Assembly: GCA_018713145.1 (NCBI GenBank)
Contig: DVFP01000026.1
Location: 62,001 to 126,000, forward strand
DNA length: 64,000 nucleotides
Direction: 5' to 3'
Origin: Candidatus Scybalocola faecavium
GTDB taxonomy: Bacteria; Bacillota; Clostridia; Lachnospirales; Lachnospiraceae
Shown here: positions 43,893-54,044 of the stretch, in pieces
Numbering within the stretch: the first letter of the stretch is position 1
Layout: each line of letters begins with the position of its first letter
The notes under the pieces: generated by a model
Told to the model about the DNA's origin: nothing
The model's database searches: none
What the model saw: the letters and a program-made list of their open reading frames with translations, nothing else
Made by a program: the position numbers and the translations under genes

Positions 43893-44701
43893 GTGATCTC
43901 ATCGGCCGCCTTTTGGGGAGACAGGATCTGAGAAGATTCTGTCTTTTTCTCACCAGGCTGATCTGCCGGTTTCTTTTCATTAAAAGAACGGATCACATCC
44001 GCAGCACTGATAACTACGTCTTGAATAGTATCTTCAGAGACATCGGTAACAGACTTTCTGTGCTCAATGACCTTAAGATAAGAGCGCTTCTTTGACTGGC
44101 GGTTCATGCCGGAAAAAAATTCTTCCAAATCTTCCTGAAACACCCATGGAGCCAGACTGCATACAGCCTTCCATGCCTCCTCCATCATCCCTGCTTTTTT
44201 CCCTTTTACAATGCACCGATACACATGAAATTTTTTGTCACATAAAATCACATCATATTGGACCAGTTCATCGCTGCCGGCATAATATGGCTTGCCAAAA
44301 CAGGCCACCAGATCATCCACCCGCACAAGCTTTACAGACGGGTTCCATGACTTTAAATAAACAAGGATAAAATGCCGGGTCACAAACATGTACCGGTCAA
44401 AAAAAAGTGTCCGTTCATCCCCAAGTTCCTGAAAAAACGCCGCCCGCTCTTCCAGAGAGACGCCTTTAAAAAGCTGATTTTCAAAACCAAACGCCTTAAC
44501 CAGGAAAAAAAGTCCCGCGATCAGAATCAGAACACAGGCCGCGATACCGCAAATATAGGCATATTTGCTGGCAGGGTCATAAATCTGGATCATCTCGGAC
44601 AAAATAGAATATAAAACACTGCCTCCGAAAATAAGGACTGCCACACCAATGACCAGATGCACCACATAATTTCTCAACTTGACAAGGCTGTATTTTTCCA
44701 T
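43853..44701 (-). CDS. Membrane protein of unknown function
   Basis: A 282-residue protein: two membrane segments (about 13-38 and 50-72), then a soluble cytoplasmic domain (about 75-205) that could resemble a PH-like or YcxB-like fold, and a Lys/Glu/Gln-rich tail ending in KKRKKR. I do not recognise it with certainty. ATG 44701 follows GAGGTGG; an upstream extension of 15 residues lacks such a site. The 3' end overlaps the yprB-like gene by 40 bases tail-to-tail. Confidence 0.65.
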   Translation of the reverse strand: MEKYSLVKLRNYVVHLVIGVAVLIFGGSVLYSILSEMIQIYDPASKYAYICGIAACVLILIAGLFFLVKAFGFENQLFKGVSLEERAAFFQELGDERTLFFDRYMFVTRHFILVYLKSWNPSVKLVRVDDLVACFGKPYYAGSDELVQYDVILCDKKFHVYRCIVKGKKAGMMEEAWKAVCSLAPWVFQEDLEEFFSGMNRQSKKRSYLKVIEHRKSVTDVSEDTIQDVVISAADVIRSFNEKKPADQPGEKKTESSQILSPQKAADEITQKLPKIKKRKKR

Positions 44702-44780
44702 AATCCACCTCTGCACCATAAGCGTTTGCCATGAGGGCTCCATCACGCCTTCGCCCGCAAGCTTCTGCGCTTAATTTTTA

Positions 44781-44813
44781 AAAAGCAGGAATATATACTA
44801 TATTCCTGCTTTT
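44781..44813. terminator. Bidirectional terminator downstream of rpsA
   Basis: AAAAGCAGGAATATA (44781-44795) and TATATTCCTGCTTTT (44799-44813) form a perfect 15-bp stem with A/T runs on both sides. A second stem, GATCCCA/TGGGATC (44849-44855/44860-44866), followed by T-rich sequence on the plus strand, lies nearer rpsA. Confidence 0.8.
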
Positions 44814-44928
44814 TATAAAATCCCGGCCATATCAAAGATAAAGCCCCGGATCCCAATCATGGGATCGTTGTTTTATTTTTCTGTAACAATTCGGTCCGAT
44901 GAACAGTTACACACAACTGCAGAAACTT

Positions 44929-46014
44929 TTATTCCTCAGTTTCTTCCTGAGCCGGTTTTTCTGTGTTTTCCATAGCCTTAATGCTCAGGCTGATCTTGCG
45001 GTCAGCTTCGTTAAAATCAACAACTTTTGCTGTGATCATCTGGCCTACGGAAAGAACATCAGACGGTTTTTCAACATGTTCTCTGGAAATCTGGGATACA
45101 TGAAGAAGAGCGTCCACACCAGGCTCAAGCTCTACAAATGCGCCAAAATCTGTCATTCTGGCAACCTTGCCTTCTACGATATTTCCAACGGCATACTTCT
45201 CAGCTGCAGTAAGCCATGGGTTTGTCTCAGGGAATTTAAGGCTTAATGCAATCTTATCTCCCTGGATGTCTTTGATCAGGACTTTAATATCGTCTCCAAC
45301 CTTTAAGAACTTCTTTGGATTATCCACACGTCCCCAGGACATTTCGGAAATGTGGAGCAGGCCGTCTGCACCGCCCAGATCGATAAATGCGCCAAAATCT
45401 GTAATATTCTTAACCTTGCCTTCCACAGTCATGCCTACGGAAATCTTCTCAAGGAGCTCTTTCTGCTTCTGAGCTTTTTCAGCAACTAACAGCTGCTTTC
45501 TGTCACCGATAATACGGCGTTTTCTCGGGTTAAACTCTGTGATCACAAAAGAAATCTCCTGTCCGTCATATTTGGAAAGGTTTTTCTCATAAACGTCAGA
45601 TACAAGGCTGGCAGGAATAAATACGCGGGTTTCCTCAACAACGACACTTAAGCCGCCGTCCAGGACCTGAGCAACCTTTGCTGTAAGGACTTCGTGATTT
45701 TCATATGCTTCTTCAAGTCTCTTGTTGCCTTTTTCAGCAGCAAGTCTCTTGTAAGTAAGAAGTACCTGTCCCTCTCCATCGTTTACTTTTAAAACTTTTG
45801 CCTGGAGAGTATCGCCTACGTGTACAACCTGGGTCAGATCAAGGTTCGGTGTGTTGGAATATTCATTTCTTGTGATGATTCCGTCTGCTTTGTAACCTAT
45901 ATTTAAGATAATCTCGTCTTCCTTGACGTCGATTACGGTACCTTCCACGACTTCTCCTGTTCTTATTGTTTTTAATGATGCCTCCAGTAATTGTTCAAAA
46001 CTCATTTCAGACAT
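44929..46014 (-). CDS. rpsA: Ribosomal protein S1 / S1-domain RNA-binding protein
   Basis: A 361-residue protein with four S1 (OB-fold) domains at about 17-85, 103-170, 187-255 and 272-340; KNITDFGAFIDLGGADGLLHISE and ARMTDFGAFVELEPGVDALLH are typical. It binds mRNA on the ribosome in the reduced Gram-positive form. A Glu-rich tail follows. ATG 46014 lies inside the end of ispH with AGGAGG ten bases upstream. The ispH-rpsA order, even fused in some Clostridia, is conserved. Confidence 0.95.
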   Translation of the reverse strand: MSEMSFEQLLEASLKTIRTGEVVEGTVIDVKEDEIILNIGYKADGIITRNEYSNTPNLDLTQVVHVGDTLQAKVLKVNDGEGQVLLTYKRLAAEKGNKRLEEAYENHEVLTAKVAQVLDGGLSVVVEETRVFIPASLVSDVYEKNLSKYDGQEISFVITEFNPRKRRIIGDRKQLLVAEKAQKQKELLEKISVGMTVEGKVKNITDFGAFIDLGGADGLLHISEMSWGRVDNPKKFLKVGDDIKVLIKDIQGDKIALSLKFPETNPWLTAAEKYAVGNIVEGKVARMTDFGAFVELEPGVDALLHVSQISREHVEKPSDVLSVGQMITAKVVDFNEADRKISLSIKAMENTEKPAQEETEE

Positions 46015-46841
46015 GCTTTATGAACCTCCTCGATAATATTATTTGGGGTGGATGCCCCTGCGGTAATACCTACATTACTCATAGATTTTACTTTCGCTAG
46101 ATCTAAATCATTCAGTGTCTGTATATAGTAAGTATTTTCACATTCATTTTTACAAATCTCATATAACTTTTGAGTATTTGAGCTATGACGTCCGCCAATG
46201 ACGATCATGGCGTCTGCACGGGCTGCTATCTGTCTGGCTTCGGTCTGGCGCTCTTCCGTTGCATTGCAGATAGTATTTAAACATCTTATATCATAACCTT
46301 TTTTTGAAATAATTTCAACTAAATCTTTAAATTTATTGTAATTAAATGTCGTTTGTGATACAATGCACAACTTTTCAGATTCTGCGGCACGAAATCTATC
46401 GGCTTCGTCAATGGTTTCAATCACTGTTACAGGGCTTTTACACCAGCCTTTTATCGCTTCCACTTCCGGATGCCGGTCATTTCCGATAATAATAATGCTC
46501 CGGCCCTCCAAAGCCTGTGCTTCCACAATTTTATGAATTTTCTTTACAAATGGACACGTTGCATCCACAATGCGCACGCCTTTCCTTTCCAGGGTTTCAT
46601 ATTCTTCTCTGGAAATCCCGTGGGAGCGGATCACCACAGACACCCCGGGGACAAGCCGCTCATCCTCAAGCGTCTGGATCACATCCACGCCCCGGGCTTT
46701 AAGGTCTGCCACCACCTCTTCATTATGGATAATGGGACCGTATGTAAAGACCGAGCCTTTTCCGATCTCGTCATAAACCATATTTACAGCCCGCTTTACG
46801 CCAAAACAAAAGCCGGCAGTTTTTGCAAGGGTTACGCTCAT
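46002..46841 (-). CDS. ispH: 4-hydroxy-3-methylbut-2-enyl diphosphate reductase
   Basis: A 279-residue [4Fe-4S] enzyme, the last step of the MEP isoprenoid pathway, yielding IPP and DMAPP. The three cluster Cys are Cys12 (AGFCFGVKRAV), the one in DATCPFVKKIH near 95 and the one in LNTICNATEERQ near 190; TAGASTPNNIIEEV closes the fold. It overlaps cmk by 4 bases and rpsA by 13. Confidence 0.97.
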   Translation of the reverse strand: MSVTLAKTAGFCFGVKRAVNMVYDEIGKGSVFTYGPIIHNEEVVADLKARGVDVIQTLEDERLVPGVSVVIRSHGISREEYETLERKGVRIVDATCPFVKKIHKIVEAQALEGRSIIIIGNDRHPEVEAIKGWCKSPVTVIETIDEADRFRAAESEKLCIVSQTTFNYNKFKDLVEIISKKGYDIRCLNTICNATEERQTEARQIAARADAMIVIGGRHSSNTQKLYEICKNECENTYYIQTLNDLDLAKVKSMSNVGITAGASTPNNIIEEVHKACLK

Positions 46842-47512
46842 ACATCCGTCCTCCGCTCGTGATAAAGCTTTATGATTGCCTGGATCACCTGGGGAATATC
46901 CATATCCGATGTGTCCAGGTAAACCGCGTCCGGAGCCTGGCGTAAAGGAGCCAGAGCGCGGTGGGTATCATCGTAATCCCGTTTTTCAATACCTGCCCGG
47001 ACATGATCTAATGTTTCCTTTTCTCCTCTTTCCGCAAGTTCCTTATACCGGCGCCCGGCTCTGGCATCCACGGAAGCTGTAAGGAAGATTTTAAGAGGCG
47101 CATCTGTAAGAACATTGGTACCAATGTCACGGCCGTCCATAATAACATCATTATCCGCGGCAAGCTGTCTTTGGAGGCCTAAAAGCTTCTCCCGCACCTT
47201 CCCATAGGCGCCTATGGCGGAAGCTGCATTTCCCACCTTTTCCTGGCGCAGAAGTCCTGTGACATTTTCACCGTTTAACAACACCTGCTGTGCCCCATCC
47301 TTATAACGGATAGTGACAGAGGCATTTTCAACGGCCTGGCCCACCGCCTTCTCGTCATCCACAGGGACCTGCCGGTTAAGGACATATAAAGCCAGAGCAC
47401 GGTACATTGCCCCGGTATCCACATAAATAAAGCCCAGCTCCCTTGCCACGGCCTTTGCTATGGTGCTTTTTCCCGCACCAGAGGGTCCATCCACTGCAAT
47501 ATTAAAACCCAA
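46838..47512 (-). CDS. cmk: Cytidylate kinase
   Basis: A 224-residue kinase for CMP/dCMP. The P-loop GPSGAGKSTIAKAVA is at residues 8-22; DTGAMYRALALYV binds the nucleotide and GRDIGTNVL near 125 is the CMP-specific motif. It sits between the FAD oxidoreductase and ispH in the conserved block. Confidence 0.97.
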   Translation of the reverse strand: MGFNIAVDGPSGAGKSTIAKAVARELGFIYVDTGAMYRALALYVLNRQVPVDDEKAVGQAVENASVTIRYKDGAQQVLLNGENVTGLLRQEKVGNAASAIGAYGKVREKLLGLQRQLAADNDVIMDGRDIGTNVLTDAPLKIFLTASVDARAGRRYKELAERGEKETLDHVRAGIEKRDYDDTHRALAPLRQAPDAVYLDTSDMDIPQVIQAIIKLYHERRTDV

Positions 47513-47537
47513 AACAAATTCCTCCTAAAGGTTATTT

Positions 47538-48779
47538 TTATATGCTGGTGCCTGCCAGCCATCCGCTGGACCAGGCGATCTGGAGATTAAAGCCGCCGGT
47601 CAAAGCGTCCAGATCCAGCACTTCCCCGGCAAAATACAGTCCGGATACGATTTTCGATTCCATGGTGGAAGGGTTGATCTCCTTCACCGACACTCCTCCC
47701 CGGGTAATAATGGCTTCTTTATAATCTCTGACGCCTTCCACAGTTAATGTGAGGTTTTTCAATAAATGCACCAGCTGATGCCTTTCCTCCCTGCTGATTT
47801 CATTTACCTGCTTTTTCCCGTCAATACCGGACAGCTCTACTGCCACGGGGATCATCTTGGAAGGCAGCAGGGCTGAAAGGCTGTTGGAAAACTGCCGGTT
47901 AATATTTTTCTCAAAATCCCTTAAAATCCTGGCATCCAGCTGTTCAAACGACAAGGCCGGCTTAAGGTCAATGACCAGCCTGACCGGTGTTTCTTTTTCC
48001 AGCGCCTTTAATATATAGGCGCTTCCCGATAGGATCAACGGACCGCTGACTCCAAAATGGGTAAACAGCATCTCTCCAAAATCCTCATACAGCTTCTTTT
48101 TCCCCTGATAAAAGCCTGCCCGGACATTTTTAAGGGATAGTCCCTGTAAGCTTTTGCACCAGTCCTCACGGATATTTACAGGCACCAGGGAAGGCATAAG
48201 CTTAGTCACTGTATGGCCGGCCGCCCTGGCAAAATCATATCCGTCCCCGGTAGATCCGGTGGATGGATATGAAAGGCCCCCGGTCGCTACAATGACTTTA
48301 TCTGCCGGGATGTTTTCTGTTTTTCCGCCATGGACATACTCTACTCCTGTCACTGCATTATCCTGTATAAGTACCTTTTTCACCCGGCTTTCCAAATGGA
48401 CAAAAACGCCCAGATCTTTAAGTGCCCGTTCCAATGTGCGGATCACATCAGAAGATTTATCCGATCCGGGAAACACCCGGTTCCCCCGCTCTGTCTTTAA
48501 ATGGAGACCAAGCTTTTCCAGAAAGGCCATCATATCCTGACTGTTAAATGAATAAAAAGCGCTGTAAAGGAACTTGGGATTTGTCACCACATGTTTTAAT
48601 AAAGTCTCCACATCGCAGTCATTAGTCACATTACACCGGCCTTTTCCTGTAATAAAAAGCTTTTTCCCAAGTTTTTCATTTCTTTCCAGCAAATGAACCT
48701 TATATCCGTTTTGGGCTGCCTGGATGGCCGCCATCATTCCCGCGGCTCCGCCGCCAATAATCACCACATTATTTTCCAT
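47538..48779 (-). CDS. HI0933-family FAD-dependent oxidoreductase
   Basis: A 413-residue flavoprotein of the HI0933/YtfP-like group. The dinucleotide-binding N-terminus is VVIIGGGAAGMMAAIQAAQNG; KLFITGKGRCNVTN is characteristic of the family and GGVSVKEINPSTMESK lies near the C-terminal FAD-binding end. The substrate is unknown. It starts 9 bases after the RpiR gene and is followed by cmk, ispH and rpsA. Confidence 0.93.
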   Translation of the reverse strand: MENNVVIIGGGAAGMMAAIQAAQNGYKVHLLERNEKLGKKLFITGKGRCNVTNDCDVETLLKHVVTNPKFLYSAFYSFNSQDMMAFLEKLGLHLKTERGNRVFPGSDKSSDVIRTLERALKDLGVFVHLESRVKKVLIQDNAVTGVEYVHGGKTENIPADKVIVATGGLSYPSTGSTGDGYDFARAAGHTVTKLMPSLVPVNIREDWCKSLQGLSLKNVRAGFYQGKKKLYEDFGEMLFTHFGVSGPLILSGSAYILKALEKETPVRLVIDLKPALSFEQLDARILRDFEKNINRQFSNSLSALLPSKMIPVAVELSGIDGKKQVNEISREERHQLVHLLKNLTLTVEGVRDYKEAIITRGGVSVKEINPSTMESKIVSGLYFAGEVLDLDALTGGFNLQIAWSSGWLAGTSI

Positions 48780-48788
48780 AAGCCGGAT

Positions 48789-49667
48789 CTATTCCTCCTC
48801 ATCCTGAGAAGTTTTGTATACTCCATATTCTTCCCAGATATTTTCCAGTGTACGCATAGTCTCGGTAACTTTTTCTTTATTTTTCAGACTCAGAGCCGTA
48901 ATCAGCGCATTGATCACACTCATAGGCGCTACAAGAGAATCCGCAATGGAGGCCATATTGCTCTCCGCAAAAAGATTATAGCGGGCATACTCTACCATGG
49001 GTGACGCAGCGCTGTCTGTGAGGGCGATACCTACCGCTCTCCTGCGTCGGCAAAACTCCATGACCCGCACTGTATCCATAGAATACCGGGGAAAACTAAT
49101 GCCAATGATCACATCCTGGTCGTTGATCCTGTGGACATCCTCCATAGATTCTGCCAGACTGTTAGTGCTTACCATTTTAACATTTTCAAAAATGTAATTC
49201 AAATAATAGTAAAAAAACCGGGCCAAAACCTCAGAACTCCGCCCGCCGACAACGTAAATGCGCCGTGCCCGGCAAATAGCATCTACTGCATTGTTAAACT
49301 CTTCTTTATTTAGCTCATCCAATGTCTGTTTTATATTCTCATAATCTCCCCGCAGGATAGAGTCGGCAATATGTCCCTGATCCACACGATCATTCGTCAG
49401 CGCCATACGCTGGATAGAATTCAGCCGGTTTTTAACGATCTCCTCCAGTGCCTTCTGGAACTGAGGATAGCCTTTAAACCCCAGCTCTGTAGCAAAACGC
49501 ACCACCGTGGATTCACTGACCCCTACAATGCTTCCCAGCCTGGCCGCTGTCAGGTTCACGGCTTTGTCATAATTTTCACAAACATAATTGGCAATCCTTT
49601 TCTGACCTTTACTGAAGGTTTTATATGATTCCTCCATTTTTTTCAAAAGGTCTGCTGCTACTTCCAT
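48789..49667 (-). CDS. MurR/RpiR family transcriptional regulator
   Basis: A 292-residue regulator. The N-terminal RpiR-type HTH (about 1-77) has SESTVVRFATELGFKGYPQFQ; the C-terminal SIS domain (about 125-255) has YVVGGRSSEVLARFF and binds a sugar phosphate. GAGGTG precedes ATG 49667. It is the first gene of the block leading to rpsA, although its own targets cannot be told. Confidence 0.93.
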   Translation of the reverse strand: MEVAADLLKKMEESYKTFSKGQKRIANYVCENYDKAVNLTAARLGSIVGVSESTVVRFATELGFKGYPQFQKALEEIVKNRLNSIQRMALTNDRVDQGHIADSILRGDYENIKQTLDELNKEEFNNAVDAICRARRIYVVGGRSSEVLARFFYYYLNYIFENVKMVSTNSLAESMEDVHRINDQDVIIGISFPRYSMDTVRVMEFCRRRRAVGIALTDSAASPMVEYARYNLFAESNMASIADSLVAPMSVINALITALSLKNKEKVTETMRTLENIWEEYGVYKTSQDEEE

Positions 49668-49781
49668 TCTTTCACCTCAGTTTTCTTGAAAAAACGACTT
49701 TTTTGGGTATTTTACCCGCGCAAGGCCGTAAATCCCATGAAAGCATGAACTTTATGACCTTTTGTCGTTTATCTCATTCAC

Positions 49782-49810
49782 ATTATAACTGTTTTACCGG
49801 AAAAACACAA
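49782..49810 (-). promoter_or_regulatory. Promoter of the RpiR gene
   Basis: On the minus strand TTGTGT (49805-49810), 17 bases, TATAAT (49782-49787). It lies directly after the terminator of the CoA-transferase operon. Confidence 0.55.
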
Positions 49811-49811
49811 C

Positions 49812-49868
49812 AAAAGCCATTAAAAAATGAATTTTTCTTTTCTGAAAATTTCATTTTTAATGGCTTTT
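49812..49868. terminator. Terminator after the CoA-transferase operon
   Basis: AAAGCCATTAAAAAATGAA (about 49813-49831) pairs with TTTCATTTTTAATGGCTTT (about 49849-49867) with one bulged base. T-runs follow on both strands; TTTTGTTGTG is on the minus side. Confidence 0.75.
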
Positions 49869-49919
49869 CCTTTACAGCTGTAACAATTCATCCCGCTGAG
49901 CGATCCCATGCAGCCTTCA

Positions 49920-51242
49920 TTAAAGAGATGCTACACAGTTGGGATCAAAGGGTCTGTGGAAACGTTCTTCAAATGCCTTGATCAATTCCGGCCTGAACTT
50001 AGGATGGGCAATATTAATCAACGCCGTTGCTCTCTGTCTTAATGTGTGGCCGGTAAGGCGGGCGATCCCATACTCAGTAACAATATAGTCTACATCCGTC
50101 CTTAAGGTTGTGATGACAGCCCCTTTCTCCAGCTGGGGAACGATCTTGGAAATCGTACCCTTTGCCGCTGTGGAAGCCATGGCAATGATAGACTTTCCGC
50201 CGGGGCTGTTGACAGCACCCTTTACAAAGTTTACCTGTCCGCCGATACCGCTGATCTGTTTATCTCCTACAGACTCAGAGTCTACCTGTCCCATAAGGTC
50301 CACCTCTACACAGGAGTTAATGGAGATCATATTATTATTCTTCATGATAATGTCCGGATTGTTAACAATATCAACCGGATATAATTCAAAATCCGGATTA
50401 TGGTCCACAAAATCATAAAGCTTTCGTGTCCCCATAAGGAAGGTAGCAATAGATTTTCCCGGATTTAAGGTTTTTCTGGAATTATTAATAACCCCTTCCT
50501 CGATCAGATCAACAACACCATCTGAAATAAGCTCTGAATGGAGTCCAAGATCTCTTTTATCATGGAGACAGGTACATACCGCATCAGGGATTGCTCCGAT
50601 CCCCAGCTGTAACGTCGCACCGTCTTCAATAAGCGTAGCGCAGTATTCTCCGATCTTTTTCTCCACCTCGCCAATGACTCTTGGCTTTAATTCCGGCATT
50701 GGCATAGACTTTTCCACAAACAGATCAATATCATCCACCGGAATACGACTGTCCCCATAAGTATAGGGCATCTGATCATTAACCTGGGCAATGACCAGTC
50801 TAGCATTTTTCGCCGCAGCTTTTGTATAGTCCACGGAAAGTCCCAGACTGCAATTTCCATATTTATCCGGAGGGGTTACCTGGATCATGGCCACATCCAC
50901 CGGAAGATACCTTTCAAAAAGCTTCGGCACTCTTGAAAAACAGCAAGGGGTAAAATCCGCTCTTCCTTCATAAATAGCGTCGCGGGTGCCTCCACCAGCA
51001 AAAATCGCGTTATGCCGGAAATAAGATTCCATCCCGGGCTTGACATAGTCGCACTTTCCCATGGGAACCATATGGACAATCTCCACATCCCGGTACATCT
51101 CCCGATTTTCTACCATAGCATCTACCAAATACTGGGGTTCAGCACATGCGTGGCCGATGACGACCCGGTCACCGGACTTAATATGGGAAACTGCTTCCTT
51201 GGCCGAAACAAGACGGCTCTGATAAATCTCTTTCCAGTTCAT
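49920..51242 (-). CDS. Acetyl-CoA hydrolase/CoA-transferase family (4-hydroxybutyrate CoA-transferase-like)
   Basis: A 440-residue class I CoA-transferase. GHACAEP near residue 30 and LHSELISDGVVDL, with Glu237 as the residue that would form the glutamyl-CoA ester, fit 4-hydroxybutyrate CoA-transferase, whose known catalytic Glu is at nearly the same position. Butyryl-CoA:acetate CoA-transferase is a close relative and cannot be excluded. It is last in a thiolase-ctfA-ctfB operon; a hairpin lies in the 70-base gap before it. Confidence 0.88.
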   Translation of the reverse strand: MNWKEIYQSRLVSAKEAVSHIKSGDRVVIGHACAEPQYLVDAMVENREMYRDVEIVHMVPMGKCDYVKPGMESYFRHNAIFAGGGTRDAIYEGRADFTPCCFSRVPKLFERYLPVDVAMIQVTPPDKYGNCSLGLSVDYTKAAAKNARLVIAQVNDQMPYTYGDSRIPVDDIDLFVEKSMPMPELKPRVIGEVEKKIGEYCATLIEDGATLQLGIGAIPDAVCTCLHDKRDLGLHSELISDGVVDLIEEGVINNSRKTLNPGKSIATFLMGTRKLYDFVDHNPDFELYPVDIVNNPDIIMKNNNMISINSCVEVDLMGQVDSESVGDKQISGIGGQVNFVKGAVNSPGGKSIIAMASTAAKGTISKIVPQLEKGAVITTLRTDVDYIVTEYGIARLTGHTLRQRATALINIAHPKFRPELIKAFEERFHRPFDPNCVASL

Positions 51243-51270
51243 ATCTATTTGCTCCTTCCAAAAAAGCAGA

Positions 51271-51300
51271 GAGAGTTTTTATGTTCCCACAAAAACTCTC
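51271..51300 (-). terminator. Hairpin between ctfB and the CoA-transferase gene
   Basis: GAGAGTTTTT (51271-51280) and AAAAACTCTC (51291-51300) make a perfect 10-bp stem. On the minus strand TCTGC and six T follow. The offset T-run suggests partial termination, which would lower expression of the last gene. Confidence 0.55.
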
Positions 51301-51312
51301 CCGCCCTCATTT

Positions 51313-51960
51313 TTAAATCATTGGTTTAATATCTTCATCAATAATCAATGTAGCTTCTGTTGCAGCCTGGATCTGCTCGATCGTAAATTCAGGATTATAT
51401 TCCTTTAATGCAAGGCCGTCTGCTGTCACTTCGATCACACCCATCTCTGTAATGATCAGGTCCACCTGATTTTTAGCAGTGAGGGGAAGTGTACACTTTT
51501 CCAGGATCTTTGGCTTGCCTTTGTTGGTGTGCTCCATGGCAACAATAACCTTTCTGGCGCCCACAACAAGATCCATAGCGCCGCCCATTCCGGGAACCAT
51601 CTTTCCGGGGATGATCCAGTTGGCAATATTGCCCTCCTCATCAACCTGAAGCGCACCAAGAACAGTGGCATCCACATGTCCGCCGCGGATGATGGCAAAA
51701 GATGTAGCGCTGTCAAAAAATGCGCCGTCCTCAGTGATTCCTGCCATAACACCGCCGGAGTTTACAATGTGAGGATTCTCCTGGCCTTTTTCAACAGACT
51801 TCAGGCCTACAAAGCCATTCTCAGACTGAAGGATAAGCTTTACGCCCGGATTTACATATTGGGGGATCAAAGTGGGAAGGCCGATTCCAAGGTTTACAAT
51901 ATCTCCATCCTGCAGCTCTTTTGCCACACGGGCAGCGATAAAATTCTTAGCATTTTCCAT
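51313..51960 (-). CDS. ctfB: 3-oxoacid CoA-transferase subunit B
   Basis: A 215-residue beta subunit (AtoA/ScoB/CtfB type). The catalytic Glu47 lies in [49 protein letters not shown] is the family core. With subunit A it moves CoA between acetoacetyl-CoA and acetate or butyrate. Its start shares one base with the stop of subunit A. Confidence 0.95.
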   Translation of the reverse strand: MENAKNFIAARVAKELQDGDIVNLGIGLPTLIPQYVNPGVKLILQSENGFVGLKSVEKGQENPHIVNSGGVMAGITEDGAFFDSATSFAIIRGGHVDATVLGALQVDEEGNIANWIIPGKMVPGMGGAMDLVVGARKVIVAMEHTNKGKPKILEKCTLPLTAKNQVDLIITEMGVIEVTADGLALKEYNPEFTIEQIQAATEATLIIDEDIKPMI

Positions 51961-52664
51961 TACTCTTCACCCTCCTCACCTACAATATAGTCTACAAAGA
52001 TTCCCGGAGTCTCTACATAATCCGGTCCAATGGCGCCGGATTCAACAATCTTGTCGCCCCATACGATGACACGGTCTGCGGCCATGGCCATGATAGGATT
52101 AAAGTTCCTTTCAGAACCAATGTAACGTATATTTCCGCTCTTATCTACAATATGGCCTTTGATCAGGGCAACATCTGCATGGAGAGGAAGCTCCAGAACA
52201 TACTCGGTCTCATTGATCACTTTTGTTTCTTTGCCTTCAGCCACACTTGTACCTACACCTGTAGGGGTGTAGAAACCGCCAAGGCCGGCACCGGCGCAGC
52301 GGATACGTTCAGCAAGAGTTCCCTGGGGCACAAGCTCCAGTTCTGTCACGCCTTTGGTATACTGCTCGCCAAGTTCAGGATTCAGGCCTACATGAGAAGC
52401 GATCAGCTTCTTTACCTGACGACGGTCGATGAGTTTTCCAACGCCTAATGGCTTTCCTTCATATTCTCCGGTTTCCCGGTTCTTCTTTCTTCCCCATCCG
52501 GCATCATTGCAGATAATGGTTAAGTTCTTTACATCCCGGTCTACAAGAGCGTCAATAATGGCTTCCGGCGTACCGTTATCCATAAAGCCGCCCACCATGA
52601 CTGTCATGCCGTCCTTGATCATCTCGGCTGCCTCAATGGCTGTGATGTGCTTTACTTTTGACAT
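51960..52664 (-). CDS. ctfA: 3-oxoacid CoA-transferase subunit A
   Basis: A 234-residue alpha subunit (AtoD/CtfA type). [20 protein letters not shown] near 22 and [20 protein letters not shown] near 115 are the conserved Gly-rich segments. It follows thiolase by 89 bases and overlaps subunit B by one base. Confidence 0.95.
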   Translation of the reverse strand: MSKVKHITAIEAAEMIKDGMTVMVGGFMDNGTPEAIIDALVDRDVKNLTIICNDAGWGRKKNRETGEYEGKPLGVGKLIDRRQVKKLIASHVGLNPELGEQYTKGVTELELVPQGTLAERIRCAGAGLGGFYTPTGVGTSVAEGKETKVINETEYVLELPLHADVALIKGHIVDKSGNIRYIGSERNFNPIMAMAADRVIVWGDKIVESGAIGPDYVETPGIFVDYIVGEEGEE

Positions 52665-52753
52665 ATCCGTTCTCCTTATTTAGTGTTGTTGATTGGTGGT
52701 TATTTCTTAAAAAGTAATTATCGCTGCAACGCTTTGAAAGACTCAGCAGCAGT

Positions 52754-53932
52754 TTATCTCTTTACGATAAGCGCCTGGCCCTGGCCGCCGCCGATGCAAA
52801 GTGTTGCAAGACCATACTTGGAATCCCGTTTTGCCATCTCATAAAGTAATGTAACAAGGATTCTTGCTCCGGATGCTCCAATCGGATGTCCAAGAGCGAT
52901 TGCTCCGCCGTTTACATTTGTCTTTTCCATATCAAGGCCAAGATCATGTGCCACAGCTAAAGACTGAGCAGCAAATGCTTCATTTGCTTCTACAAGATCC
53001 ATGTCTTTGATCTCAAGACCGGCTTTTGCCAGTGCTTTCTTTGTTGCAGGTACAGGACCAACGCCCATGATCTGAGGATCAACGCCTGCAGTTGCATAGG
53101 AAACGATGGTAGCTAAAGGCTTAATGCCCAGCTCATCTGCTTTTTCTTTGGACATAACGACTAAAGCGGCTGCTGCGTCGTTAATACCGGAAGCATTTGC
53201 AGCAGTTACTGTACCGTCTTTCTTAAATGCCGGACGAAGTTTTGCAACCTTTTCCATGGTGTTGCCGAATTTCGGGAACTCATCGGTATCAAAAACAACA
53301 GGATCGCCTTTTCTCTGAGGAATGACTACAGGAACGATTTCATCCTTAAACTTGCCGGCTTTAATTGCTGCTTCTGCTCTGTTCTGGCTTCTTACAGCAA
53401 ATTCATCCTGCATTTCTCTTGTAATATTATATTTTTCAGCAACATTTTCAGCAGTGATGCCCATGTGGTAATTATTAAATGCATCCCAGAGGCCATCATT
53501 TACTGTAATATCGATCATCTGAGTATTATTCATTCTTGCGCCCCAACGTGCTGTAGGAACAGCATAAGGAGCAGCGCTCATGTTTTCTGTACCGCCGCAT
53601 ACGACAATGTCAGACTCTCCGGCAATGATCTGGTTTGCTGCAAGAGCAACGCTCTTAAGACCGGAACCGCAGACAATATTAATGGTCATTGCTGTACACT
53701 CAATAGGAAGCCCTGCTTTAATGGATACCTGACGGGCAACGTTCTGGCCAAGACCTGCCTGAAGGACATTACCAAAAATCAGCTCATCCACCTGCTCCGG
53801 TTTAATTCCTGCTCTTTTTACAGCTTCTTTAACAACAACAGCACCAAGTTCAGCAGCAGGAACATTTTTTAAAGTTCCGCCGTAACTGCCGATCGCGGTT
53901 CTGCATGCGCTTGCAATAACAACCTCTTTCAT
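52754..53932 (-). CDS. thlA: Acetyl-CoA C-acetyltransferase (thiolase)
   Basis: A 392-residue biosynthetic thiolase that condenses two acetyl-CoA to acetoacetyl-CoA. The nucleophile is Cys88 ([11 protein letters not shown]), the His is in [13 protein letters not shown] near 350 and the second Cys in [12 protein letters not shown] near 380. It heads the operon with ctfA/ctfB and the second CoA-transferase and is driven by a strong promoter. Together they make or use acetoacetyl-CoA, on the way to butyrate or acetoacetate. Confidence 0.97.
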   Translation of the reverse strand: MKEVVIASACRTAIGSYGGTLKNVPAAELGAVVVKEAVKRAGIKPEQVDELIFGNVLQAGLGQNVARQVSIKAGLPIECTAMTINIVCGSGLKSVALAANQIIAGESDIVVCGGTENMSAAPYAVPTARWGARMNNTQMIDITVNDGLWDAFNNYHMGITAENVAEKYNITREMQDEFAVRSQNRAEAAIKAGKFKDEIVPVVIPQRKGDPVVFDTDEFPKFGNTMEKVAKLRPAFKKDGTVTAANASGINDAAAALVVMSKEKADELGIKPLATIVSYATAGVDPQIMGVGPVPATKKALAKAGLEIKDMDLVEANEAFAAQSLAVAHDLGLDMEKTNVNGGAIALGHPIGASGARILVTLLYEMAKRDSKYGLATLCIGGGQGQALIVKR

Positions 53933-54044
53933 CTTAAAATCTCTCCTTTACTTTTACTCATAGTAAAAATCCTGATCATATCGCACTGCTGTACTTTCCG
54001 GGATTTAATTCTCTGAAAAGCTTCCGAAAATATGCAGCACGTTA

